Under the pieces are notes generated by a model. It ran no database searches. It was not told the origin of the DNA and saw only the letters and a program-made list of their open reading frames with translations. 64,000 nt of DNA from Rhizophagus irregularis (taxonomy: Eukaryota > Glomeromycota > Glomeromycetes > Glomerales > Glomeraceae), in NCBI RefSeq assembly GCF_026210795.1, contig NC_089430.1, positions 3,348,001 to 3,412,000 on the forward strand. Direction: 5' to 3'. A program made the position numbers and the translations under genes. Positions 46,665 through 57,019 of this stretch are shown in pieces. The stretch's first letter is position 1. Each line of letters opens with the position of its first letter.

Positions 46665-47815
46665 TTGTTTTTATATATAAAATGCAAAAACTATTTATTT
46701 CAGCATTTTTTTTTGATTTTACATGTAAAACTGCCAAAACTAATAGTTTCAGCAGTTTTTTTTAATTTTACATGTAAAACGTTAGAATCATTAGTTCTGG
46801 CGTATTTCTTTTTGATTTTACATGTAAAAATACTAAAACTGATATGGTGGCTGTCACCTATAAATCACACTAATATTAAGTGACTTCAAATTTTTATAAA
46901 TTGTAAATTGAATAGTAAAAAGAAAAAACTAAACCGATAAAATGATATAGCAACATGTACTGAACATTTCTATCGGATTATTTTATAGAATTTAATAAGA
47001 ATTTTTATTAATATTATGGGTTAAAGTTGGATAATTTTAATAAGTAGCAATAATAAAAATATAAAATTTCGGACTAGTTTTCATGTAATTTTTATGGATT
47101 TTACAAAAATTCCATGGAAATCCACAAGAATTCCATGTAATATGGCAAAAAAAATTTTGCAAAAATGCTCACGCGGCAATTAATATTTTGACAAAGTACT
47201 TTAAAACATAAGTTACACAATATAAATAAATAAATTTCAAAATTTTGGACTATTGTTGTTTATAGGTGACAGCCACCATAGTTTCAGCATTTTTTTTTCG
47301 ATTGCACATATAAAAAAATGCCAGAATAATTAGTTCTAATATTTTTCTTTTGATTTTACATGTAAAAATGCCAAACCTATTCATTTCAGCATTTTTTTTG
47401 ATTTTACATGTAAAAACGCCAAAAGTGATAGTTTCAGCAGTTTTTTTCGATTTTACATGTAAAACGTCAGAATCATTAGTTCTAGCGTATTTCTTTTTGA
47501 TTTTACATGTAAAAATACCAAAACTGATAGTTTCAGCATTTTTTTTCAATTATACATATAAAAAAATGCTAGAATAATTAGTTCTGGTATTTTTCTTTTG
47601 ATTTTACATGTAAAAACGCTAAAACTATTAGTTTCAGTATTTTTTTCAATTTTACATGTAAAAGTACCAGAATAATTAGTTCCAGTATATTTTTTTTTGA
47701 TTTTACATATAAAAATGCTGAAACTGATAGTTTCAGCATTTTTTTTTGATTTTACATGTAAAAATACTGGAATTATTAGTTCTGGCATTTTTTTTTTATT
47801 TTACATGTAAAAACT
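46665..47815. repeat. Satellite of TTTTACATGTAAAA palindromes
   Basis: Units of ~55-60 bp each contain the perfect palindrome TTTTACATGTAAAA separated by alternating spacers (AGTTTCAGCATTTTTTTT and TTAGTTCTGGCGTATTTCTT). I count eleven perfect and about four degenerate palindromes, three or four of them left of the nested MITE and the rest right of it. Because the units have no stops in several frames, overlapping open frames exist on both strands (DFTCKTPK.., FTCKIKKK..); these are by-products of the repeat and not genes. Confidence 0.9.
46845..47278. mobile_element. Tc1-type MITE nested in the satellite
   Basis: The ends TGGTGGCTGTCACCTATAAA and TTTATAGGTGACAGCCACCA are inverted and flanked by TA (46,843-46,844 and 47,279-47,280). 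The satellite unit ACTGA-TA-GTTTCAG is split exactly at TA, giving an internal empty-site control. The end resembles the left end of the IS630-type element at 54,681 (TGGTGTGCGTCACCTATAAA), which may supply its transposase. No ORF. Confidence 0.88.
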
Positions 47816-48211
47816 TAAATAAACATTTTTGCAACATTCTTTAATAAACAATAAAAAAAATTGCGAAACCATTTTATTTATGATGCATTATTATATAAAA
47901 ACATTTCGCAACATTTTTTGTATAATAGCTCATTTGACTCATGAGCCACCAAGTCAATTTAATCATAGCTTAATGCTTGGCTTAAAAACTTGAAAAACTT
48001 GAGTCAGTTCATAAGCTGGCTCGACTCATGTAGAGCACTAGTTGCCGTGACTAAAGGTCTCAAGCTGTAATATTTTTTAGTGCAATTCCACATAATCTAA
48101 TATAGTGCTATATTTTTCAATATAATTTAATATAATGTGAAATTTTTCAAAAAATGTAATAATTTTAATACTTTTTAGAGGACCTCAGACATCTAATATA
48201 AAGGTCATAAC

Positions 48212-50468
48212 AGGACCCCAGAAAATACTTATATAGGTAAGGTCCCAAAAATATTTTTTATTAGTAGCTCTAAGCATATGGGCTGATTTGTCTACTCTGC
48301 ATTAAAAAGAGTTATTGATTGATTTTCACAATTTTTGTTACTCAAAATTGTTTTGTAATACCAAAAAATCATCTGATTGATGATCACTTGACTAAATAAT
48401 AAGTTGAACAAAAATTTACATTTGCAAAACTTAAATTATTAAATGTAAAAGAGCTGTGAAAAAACCCATTTCACTAATAAAAAACCCATTTTTCATATAT
48501 ATGGAATTTTTAACATATATTATTAAAAAGTAAGTATATTTTAATAAAATATAAAGTAAAATAAAAATTTATATAGCCTTAGTAGCTATAAATGTTTATA
48601 AAAGTATAATAAAAATATCATATAAAAGATGGTATTATAATAAATATTTTCAAACAATAAAAATAATTATTTTATATCGGAGTTTGTATTACCATCTTTA
48701 AACGTAAATATATCAAGATTCACTAATCCATTTTCTATAATTTTAGGCTCGTTGGAAAGCCCTTGTTCTGGACTTTATAGGCGAAAAAAAGCTCGTCGAT
48801 TGAATCATTAGATCTGGAGATATTTACGTTTAAATTTGAGGTACAAACTTTTTAACATGCTTAAATGCAAATATCTTGTGATCCACTGATCCATTTTTTA
48901 TAAATTTAGGCTCTTTGGAAAGCCATTGATCTGGTCTATATGAACGAAAAAAGAGCTTGCCAATTGAATCACTGGATCTGGAGATATTTACGTTTTAAGT
49001 TGAGATACAAATTTTTAATATATATAGTAAGTGCTAAGAATTATATTAATTTAAAAGAAATATTTACCAAATTATAGTATAATAACATTAAATAAAAAAT
49101 TTTTTAATACTCATTTCCAATTTACTGTATATTATATAGTATTTTGTATAATAAAAATGTAATAAAATTAATATTTTAATTAAAAGTAGACAAATCAACC
49201 CATATGGCATAGGTTTTACTATGATCGCTAAGCATTGTTGATATCTAACTTTAAAAATTATATAAAAATTAGCAAATCAATCTTCTAACCTAATTAAATT
49301 TTTATTATAACACATATAATTTATAAAATATATTTTATTAAATCCAATTTTAAATATGATCAATACATTGTAAAGCTAAACTACTGACTAAATATAATAT
49401 ACAAGTAGATTAGTAGAATAATAATATTCAATTAATAAAGTTAATAAACAGTAAAAAAAAAATTTGAAATTAATACTATTACAAAAAATGTAAATTTCTC
49501 CATAAGTATTATACTTACATCCATAAAAATTAATATGTAGGTAGTTTCAACCTTGCTGAACAAATTTCAATTAATTTAGTAAGTCGATTTCATTTGACCA
49601 AAGAGGTATAATTACGCTCTGAAGTTATAACTGAAGAAATGAAAAATTCAGAAGTTAGTACCATTATGAAAAATGCACTTTTCTCCATAAGTATATTACT
49701 CACACTCATGAAAATTAATATATAAGTAGTTTCGACCTTGCTGAACAACTTTTAATTAATTTAGAAAGTCGATTTTATTTGACTGAAGTGGTGTAATTAC
49801 GCTCTGAAGTTGTAAACGAAAAAGTGAAAATTTAAAAGTTATTACCGTTTAAAAAATATGCTTTTCTATATAAATATCATACTTAGCCTTATGAAAATTA
49901 AAATACAAGTAGATTTAATTTGCTGAACAACCTTACTTAAGCATAAAAGATAATTTGATATAACCAAAGTGGTGAGTAGTGAAATTATATTTTAAAGTAA
50001 AACATATTTACAGTAATTTTATTTAACAAAATAAACATATATAATATAGTAATTTATATTAAAATAATATATACACTGAGTTTAATAAAAATTAAAAAGA
50101 TACTATTGAAAAATAATTAATAAAACTGAAAAAAAAAACTGAAATTTCATAAAAAAAAATTTTTGTTTATGTATTTATATAAAATTATAAAATGTAGTAT
50201 AAAATTAATACTCACCGTTAGTGAAAATAAAATAAAAAATTAATTATAAATTCAATATATAATATTTTAAAAAGTTCTATAAATATGAAAAATAAGCAAC
50301 TAAAAACTCTTAGTATTTTAAAATAATACCAAAAATATGCAATTTAATTATCTTACATAGTATAAAATTTTCTCAAAATTAAGTATTATAAAATTCTTAC
50401 ATCATAAAATTTTTCTATGTTGGCTAAGCACCTTGGTACCTTACATATATAAGCATTTTCCGGGTCCT
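48212..50468. mobile_element. AGGACCC element, copy 2, inverted
   Basis: The ends AGGACCCCAGAAAATACTTA and, inverted, AGGACCCGGAAAATGCTTAT are flanked by the perfect 8-bp duplication GTCATAAC (48,204-48,211 and 50,469-50,476). Apart from a nested ~930-bp insertion the sequence is the inverse of the copy at 43,218-44,534, giving a 1.3-kb inverted repeat 3.7 kb apart. No ORF. Confidence 0.88.
48276..49206. mobile_element. Element nested in AGGACCC copy 2
   Basis: The ends CATATGGGCTGATTTGTCTA and, inverted, CATATGGGTTGATTTGTCTA interrupt CTCTAAGCATAGGTTTTACT, which is continuous in AGGACCC copy 1. Two ~155-bp tandem units (about 48,670-49,015) share GGCTCKTTGGAAAGCC and ATTGAATCAYTRGATCTGGA GATATTTACG, that is, the inverted hairpin-module motif. 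A fragment is found at 40,122. The duplication length cannot be decided because the ends overlap the target sequence. Confidence 0.7.
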
Positions 50469-50701
50469 GTCATAACTGACTTTTGGCCAAAAACACCACT
50501 TTTTACTAAACTCAAAAAATTGTTTTTTGTAAATATCTTAATATTCAGTAATTCAATTTTAATGGATTTTTTTTATTTTGTAGTCCTCATTTAGCTCTAC
50601 AATTTAAAAAAAGTTCATCAAAATCGGACCAATGGATGTTGAGATATTTACAAAAAAATGATTTTTTGAACTCTTAAAAAATGAGCTAATTTGCTAAAAG
50701 T

Positions 50702-50875
50702 GTGATTTAGTAATCATCGTACTTTCTCTCCTGTTGAGTTTTGCCCATTTTTTTCAAGAAGACATGAATGAAAAATATGAGGATTTTTTGCCTTAAGTGA
50801 TAGTAAAAGGACTTTTTGACGTTATATAAAATTATTACTAAGGTCTTTAGTTTCGCCTAAACTCCTTACAGCTTA
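50702..50875. repeat. Dispersed direct repeat, copy a
   Basis: AAAGTGTGATTTAGTAATCA .. TCGTACTTTCTCTCCTGTTG .. GTGATAGTAAAAGGACTTTT is repeated in the same orientation at about 53,076-53,245 with roughly 85-90% identity by eye. The minus strand has protein-like but broken frames. The pair is 2.37 kb apart; it could be two TE copies or terminal repeats of one decayed element. Confidence 0.6.
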
Positions 50876-51600
50876 TATTGAGTTAGAACCATTATCATGA
50901 GTCTTGGAGTTATCAACAATAATGTAAGATGGTAATTCTATACAAATGTTCTCCTGGATTTTCTAAAAGGTTAAAAAGTAGTGTGTCTTAGTTCCTACGC
51001 CTTTAAAGTTTAACTGGCCAAGTAGTTTGCAAGCCAGACCATTATTTCTTAGAAAAAGCTCATCAACTAACGTATTTCTTACTAGTTGTATGTTAATGGG
51101 GGAGTTAGTCTTCTAAAATAAGAAGATGGAGTTGAGGTGTATATTTAGTGTTTTTTACTCAGGTTTTTCTCATTGCACTGCGAGTTTTCATGAGTTTTAT
51201 AATTTTATTTTTTATTTTTGTTTTTTTAGTCATTTTTTGGTATAACCTTATTTTCTTTGAAAGATAAGGGGATACTGGAAAATTTGATCATCATGGTGGT
51301 TTAGTGTTACTAATTTTCAAAATTGATGATTATTTAAGTGATAAGAGGAGTAACAGGTTAGGTACTACAGTTTTTGTAGTATGCCAATCAAGGTGGTTAT
51401 ATGTTGAACTATCATTGGATTGACTTATTTAGATAGATCTTAAGCTGATAGATTGTTCAAAATGAGGTGGATATCTTCCGGTAGGAATCGTTCGAAATGA
51501 GATAGATGTTCCTGTTAGAATTACATAACATTAAAAAGTTTCCCTAACAGCTGGACTGCATGACACTAAAAAGTTTCTGAAAGTTTTTTTAAAGTAGGTT
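50876..51600. other. Decayed TE sequence
   Basis: Of mixed composition, less AT-rich than the intergenic DNA, with no intact frame. Probably part of a decayed retroelement related to the 42-45 kb relic; I cannot assign it further. Confidence 0.3.
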
Positions 51601-52711
51601 AGGACTCCGAACAATATATATAAAGGAAGGTTTTGAGTTCGCTTAACCAATATATAAAAATTTTTCCTATATGAGATTTATTATTGCTTATTTGATAACA
51701 TAATTTTAAAATAGTCAGATATAATTATGTGTAGCAGAGTATTAAATTATTAATAGTCAAATATATATTTGCATAGCAGGATAGAATTTTTTAATATATA
51801 TATAATATAATATACTATATTTTACATTTTTCACATTAAAAAAATCTAATAAAATATGTAAACAAAGTTATAAACATGTTTGTGTAAAAAAAATTTACTA
51901 TTTTTAATACTTTTTTAATACAAAGATTAAGTTAATTGTATACGTAATACAGGAAACATTTTAGACGTGATCATGTAATGTGTTTTTGATAAAACAAATA
52001 CGCGTTCGCATAACATTAAAATTATAAATCATATACGTGTTCGTGTAATATTTAAAAAATATATATTAAAAATGAGAAGCAACAGGTAGGTGGGAAAGGA
52101 AAAATAAGTGTTTTTCTGTTTTTTTATAATTTTACACTATAATTTTTGTAATAATCAATAAAAGTTATTTCATTTTTACTTAGAAAATTTTTTAAAAATA
52201 TTTTTTTTGACAAATTTTACAGTAAATTTTAAAAATAAAAATTCTGTGTATTGGTAGCATTACAAAAAACATGAATAAATCCATATATATCTATTCAATC
52301 ATGATAAAAATTTATATGTAAGTAGATTCGAACCAGCTGAATAACTTTACTTAAGAAGGTTTTGGATGTTTCATTTGACTAAAGTGCCTAATTTACGCTT
52401 TGAAGTCACAGAACAGATATACAAAATATTAATAAAAAACATTTATAAGTTGTAATATTACAAAAAAATAATAATAGCTTTATCCATACATTATTTCAAA
52501 AATTTTTGTTTTTTAGTTTTTTTTATATACATATTTTATAAAAAAAATTATATATAAATATATATATGTCATAAAATAAGTTGCTTAGCAGTGTAAAAAA
52601 TTTATGGGGTAGATAGAAGTTTGCTTAGCAGACATGAAAAATATTTGCTTATTGATCTTAGTAAATTTTAAATTTTTCATCTGACCTATATATATATTGT
52701 TTGGGAAGGTT
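51601..52711. mobile_element. AGGACTCCGAACAATATATA non-autonomous element
   Basis: The left end AGGACTCCGAACAATATATA at 51,601 and a degenerate inverted right end (TATATATTGTTTGGGAAGG, to about 52,711). The inverted last ~150 bp (GGTCAGATGAAAAATTTAAA, ATTTACTAAGATCAATAAGC, TGCTAAGCAAACTT) is homologous to 59,645-59,800, next to the transposase gene at the right edge. Three to four GCTTAGC motifs lie at the end. No ORF. The target duplication is imperfect (AGGTTAG on both sides at best). Confidence 0.65.
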
Positions 52712-53345
52712 AGTTATCTATAGTATGTAGTCAAATAGGGAAAATTGAATTTTGTTCTTTTTTGATAGTGCTACAGTATTTGGCTTTGGGGTGCTTTGAT
52801 CTTTAAATGTAGTGGGATGCTTTGCTGAGTATGTATAGCATAGTCGATTCTACCTTGTTTGAAATACTGTATAACTCAGGAGAAGGGGTAGTTATAATTA
52901 TTTATATAAAGAGTAGTGGGTTTTAAATCTTAGCTTTTCTATATTTGTATTTTTTTGAAAATTTGTATTAGTTAGTTCTGCATTTTGTTGTGGTTCTTTA
53001 CTGAATACCTGGTATTCTCTAAAGTATCTTACAGTAAAAATTAATAAAATTCAAGCACAAGCTATGTTAAACTAAAAGTGTGACTTGAGTAATAATCGTA
53101 CTTTCTCTCCCGTTAGGCTTTACCCATTTTTTCCAAGAAGTTTTGAATGAAAAGAATAAGGACTTTTTGCCTTGAGTGATAGTAAAAGAACTTTTAGACA
53201 TTATATAAATTTATTACTGAGATCTTTAGTTTCACCTGAACTATACATGAAACCGAAATTGGTTAATTTTGACCTCTGAAATGGTCGAAATGGTCAAAAT
53301 GATTTCGACTTGAGCCCCTCCAAAAGTCAAAATAGTCAAAATTAC
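52712..53345. repeat. Decayed TE sequence with direct repeat, copy b
   Basis: 53,076-53,245 is the second copy of the direct repeat at 50,702-50,875. At 53,250-53,345, GAAATTGGTTAATTTTGACC and AAATGGTCGAAATGGTCAAA are a short GGTCAAAAT-type repeat. No gene. Confidence 0.5.
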
Positions 53346-53920
53346 GTCATAGTCATATAATTTTATAGTAAACAATAATATTAAAATTCAAAGTTATCGG
53401 ACTTCGCATCCAGTGATTCGATTTTTATGATCTTTATACGATTGGAATTAGCTCATCGAGAGGATTCCAATGATATGTAATTCATATATGTAGCATCAAT
53501 ATTGACGGAGTTATTCACGTTTAAAATTTGGTATTAAATAGTCTTATAATTTTTATAGTAAACAATAATTTTAAAATTCAAAGTTAACGATCTCCGCATC
53601 CAGTGATTTGATATTTATGATCTTTACGCGGTTGGATTCAGCTCATCAAGAGGATTCCAATGATATGTATTTCATATATGTAGCATCAATATTGACGGAG
53701 TTATTCATGTTTAAAATTTGGTATTAAATAGTCTTATAATTTTTATAGTAAACAATAATTTTAAAATTCAAAGTTAACGATCTCCGCATCCAGTGATTCG
53801 ATGTTTATGATCTTTACGCGGTTGGATTCAGCTCATCAAGAGGATTCCAATGATATGTATTTCATATCTGTAGCATCAATATTGACGGAGTTATTCACGG
53901 TTAAAATTTTATATTAAGAC
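53346..53920. repeat. Three tandem ~180-bp repeats
   Basis: Head-to-tail copies start at about 53,350, 53,553 and 53,733. Each has TTTTATAGTAAACAATAATW TTAAAATTCAAAGTT, ATCTCCGCATCCAGTGATTC GAT, GGATTCAGCTCATCAAGAGG ATTCCAATGATATGTATTTC and AGCATCAATATTGACGGAGT TATTCA. The last two copies are nearly identical, implying recent amplification or gene conversion. Modules are shared with the array at 25.1-25.6 kb (opposite strand) and with the hairpin modules. Confidence 0.85.
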
Positions 53921-54308
53921 TGGACCAAGTGGATACTCTGTTTAACATAACCCCCTCCTATTTAGTCCAAACGGAGTAGTTTAACATCATCATTTAATAT
54001 TATGAAGTCACGTTATAGTTAATGAGTTTTTTTAAAAATAAAGTTACATTTTTGATTAAAAATGTTATTGTTTGCCTATTATGTAAACGAAGAACAATAC
54101 CTACCATCTATTATGTAAATTATACTCAAGAATAACTATTACATAAATACCACCTTATTTTTATCCATAATGACCTTTTTACATGAATATTTTTTGGGTA
54201 TTTTTAGATCTATTTCCCTTATAAATTTCTGGGTTCATGACCTTTTATTTTCAAATCCAATAAAAAAATGCCACATTTTGTAATACATGTAGAAAAAGTA
54301 CGAAAATT

Positions 54309-54680
54309 GTGATAAGTTCAAAAATAATGAAAGTTGATATTAATTCAAAAACTTTCAATGATATTTTTGAACAACTTACTACCAGGAAGTTTTATCTGCA
54401 TCAGGTTGAAGTTTATGTCAGCAAAGATGGCGCGTTCTGGACGTTCGTTCAAGATGAGTTAAATGACGAACTTTCTTTAATGTCTACATTTGCATATACA
54501 CATATCAAGTTTGTAACACAAACTGAAGAAAAATTACCAATTGATAACACTTCAACTTTGGCAGCTGCAGCCCATTTTAATGCATTTAACCGAATTATGC
54601 AAAGCTCTACACAGCAGCCTTCTTTACTATCATTAAAAATGGAAAATAATCAAAATAATTTACTATTTAATGATATTATA
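54309..54680 (+). pseudogene. Unrecognised ORF truncated by IS630-type element
   Basis: An open frame from the ATG at 54,309 encodes 124 residues of ordinary composition (KTFNDIFEQLTTRKFYLHQV, DGAFWTFVQDELNDELSLMS) before it enters the transposon end at 54,681; the last residues of the open frame (WCASPINHKI) are transposon sequence. The original C-terminus is missing. I do not recognise the family. The real start may be downstream (MKVDINSK) and earlier exons may exist. Confidence 0.45.
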
Positions 54681-54838
54681 TGGTGTGCGTCACCTATAAA
54701 TCACAAAATCTGAAATTTTAAATGTAGATTTTCACGTGACATGATACTATTTGCATGTGACTTCAGTGACAAAAAAATTGCGCGCGCGTATTTTTTAATT
54801 TTATTCAAATTTATTTAACTTGTCTAATATATATTCAG

Positions 54839-57019
54839 TAGGGTAGGGTGTCTAGGATTTATTGATCATGATTTTATAACAAATTTGGCTATTTTTTTGC
54901 GATTTAGACATGATCACGATTTTTGCCAAAAATTTGCGATTTTTGTGACATTTGAATTTAATTGGATAATAAATCATATGATCGGTAAATTGATATCTTA
55001 AAAAATTTTTTTCACTAACTACTTTAACACTTTGTGATCTTAGTATTTTTACAATAAAGAAACAAAATGGTTGCGCCTCATGTACATCTATTATAAAGTG
55101 CTGAATATCAAAAAAACTATATTGTACAAGGGAATTTATTATGGTATCATTTTTGCAATGTAGAAGTTGATTATAAAAGAAAAGACTCTGTAGACAAACA
55201 TATTAAAACAGTAAAGCACCTTAATAATAAAAATAAAAATAATTCTAATTCATTACTTCAAAGAACTTTACTTTTATTTGAAAATACATTAAATGAAAGA
55301 GAGAAAATTAATAAAGAAGTAGTAGAGGCTTTTACTTATGCAGATATTCCCTTAGAAAAAATAGAGAAATTAAAAATTTTTTTATTAAGGCATTGTAATA
55401 ATGGTATAAATTTTCTATTTTTATATATTATTATAATTGAATTTATTTAATATATTTATTTATATTTGTAGGAGGTTTAATTACTGGAGCAAATCAATTT
55501 CGCGAAAAATATCTTTTTTTATCATATAATGAAGTAGAGCTCCAAAAATTGAAAAATGATATTGTTGACAAAATTATTTGTTTAACGATCGATGAGACAA
55601 CAGATCATTGTGGACGGCATGCGGTCAATCTTTTATTTAGTTTTGATAATCAAACTAAATTAGCTAGAACTGAATTTCTATTTAATGTTAATGCTTCATC
55701 CATTTCACAATTTGTTATGAATACCATTCATTTTTATAATATTTCTTATCAGAATATTATTTTTTTTATATCTGATAATGCTTTATATATAAAATTAGCA
55801 TTTTCGCATTTATCTCCTTTTTTACCAAATTTAAAGCATAACTGTTGTTTAGCTTATATTCTCAATTTAATTGGCGAAACTTGGGTGAATTTCCAAAAGT
55901 TTGAATTAGTTGATAAACTAATTATGAATGTCAAAACAATGTTTACTTATAATTTACAAAGAAAAATTTGTTGGAAAAAGCATTTAATACAAAGTGGTGT
56001 TGAATCACCTACTCTAGCGCCATTACCTGTAAAGACTCAATGGAACTCCTGGTTTTTATTTTTATGTTGGATTAAACCCTTATATTCTCACTTAATTACT
56101 TTTATTATTGCAGAATATTCTATTAACCATGATTCTCGAGATCTCTATAACTTTTGTCAAAATAATAACCATGTTTTATATGTTAAAATATTCATTTATT
56201 TTATTATGTTAATTAATTGTTTTAATAATTCTATATTATACTGATGCATTATTTTATTTAGGCTGATTAATGATTTGGAATTTTTTAAAGTTCCAATTTC
56301 AAATGAGATAATTCAAGTTTTAAGTAAGATAAATAATAATATTAATCTTTATATACCACTATTTGCTAAAGCTTTTACATTAGTATATGAAAAAAGTGAA
56401 AAACATATATGTTAACATCCAGCTTTACCATTATTCAAGGCAATACAATGTTTTGATCCAAGATTTATTCAATCTAATACAGCTAATCATAATATGGAAG
56501 ATTATAGAGTTGTTAAAGAATTTCATTTTCCAACTGATGCTTTAATACAAGAATGGGCTATTTACTGTGGATTTAATGAATCTATCAAAGAATTTAATAA
56601 TTTAGATGTATATTGGCGAAGTAAAATACATATACTACCAGAACTTAGTTTATTGACTTTAATATATATATGGTTGCCAGTATCTGGTGTAGATGTTGAG
56701 CATAGTTTTTCTAGTTATAAAGGTATCTTATCCAATAGAAGAGTGGCACTTAAAGAAGAAAGCATTCAAATGCTTAATTTTCTATATTTTAATCTTGGTA
56801 GTAATATTGATAATTATGATTTAATAGAATAGTATGGCAATTACAAATGTAATATTCAATATTATTGATTTTAAATAAATAAATTTATATAAAATTATGG
56901 ATATATTTCGCTGAAATTAAGTTAATTTAAGCTGAAATTAAGGCCACGATTTTTATGATTTTCACGATTTTCATCTCAAGATTTTTAGATCATCACGCCA
57001 ACAAATCCTGGATACCCTA
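54839..57019 (+). mobile_element. hAT element 2, TAGGGTRTCYAGGATTT
   Basis: The ends TAGGGTGTCTAGGATTTATT (54,844; preceded by an extra TAGGG from 54,839) and, inverted, TAGGGTATCCAGGATTTGTT. A perfect 8-bp duplication ATATTCAG flanks it (54,831-54,838 and 57,020-57,027). Sub-terminal TCACGATTTT/ATCATGATTTT repeats occur at both ends. It carries one plus-strand transposase relic. Confidence 0.9.
55067..56832 (+). pseudogene. hAT transposase 2, nearly intact
   Basis: It begins MVAPHVHLL at 55,067. An N-terminal zinc-finger-like segment LWYHFCNVEVDYKRKDSVDK HIKTVKH resembles the C2H2 finger of CGG-binding-protein-type hATs, with Tyr where the first Cys is expected. The RNase-H core has LTIDETTDHCGRHAVNLLFS (first Asp), FFISDNALYIKLAF (second Asp) and NCCLAYILNLI. 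The C-terminal domain has PELSLLTLIYIWLPVSGVDV EHSFSSYKGILSNRR (catalytic Glu and dimerisation). Introns at about 55,403-55,470 and 56,180-56,262. In-frame stops at about 55,094 (TAA) and 56,413 (TAA). Few lesions, so fairly young. Confidence 0.85.

Larger units (their letters stand above)
46406..48038. mobile_element. TA-flanked element with satellite core
   Basis: The termini GTGCTCTACATGAGTCAGCT and, inverted, GTGCTCTACATGAGTCGAGC are flanked by TA (46,404-46,405 and 48,039-48,040), indicating Tc1/mariner-type transposition. The sub-terminal parts contain GAGCC/GGCTTG repeats in both orientations and TTTTTGCAA/TTGCAACATT motifs. The core is the palindromic satellite (46,665-47,815), interrupted by a MITE. 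No transposase. Confidence 0.85.
48179..50710. mobile_element. Hairpin-module element split by AGGACCC copy 2
   Basis: AGGACCTCAGACATCTAATA TAAAGGTCATAAC at 48,179-48,211 and TCATAACTGACTTTTGGCCA.. at 50,470 onward join into the sequence expected from copy 1 (10,727: AGGATCCTAAATATCTAATA TAAAGGTCATAATAAACTTT). The second half holds the hairpin module at 50,519-50,660 (TTGTAAATATCTTAATATTC .. GGATGTTGAGATATTTACAA) and ends near 50,710 with AAAAGTGTGATTTA. Its right terminus is unclear. Confidence 0.7.

Noticed and set aside
47250-47788. Overlapping open frames on both strands in the satellite
   Set aside because: They are direct translations of the TTTTACATGTAAAA repeat, present because the unit lacks stops; no domain, no independent evidence.
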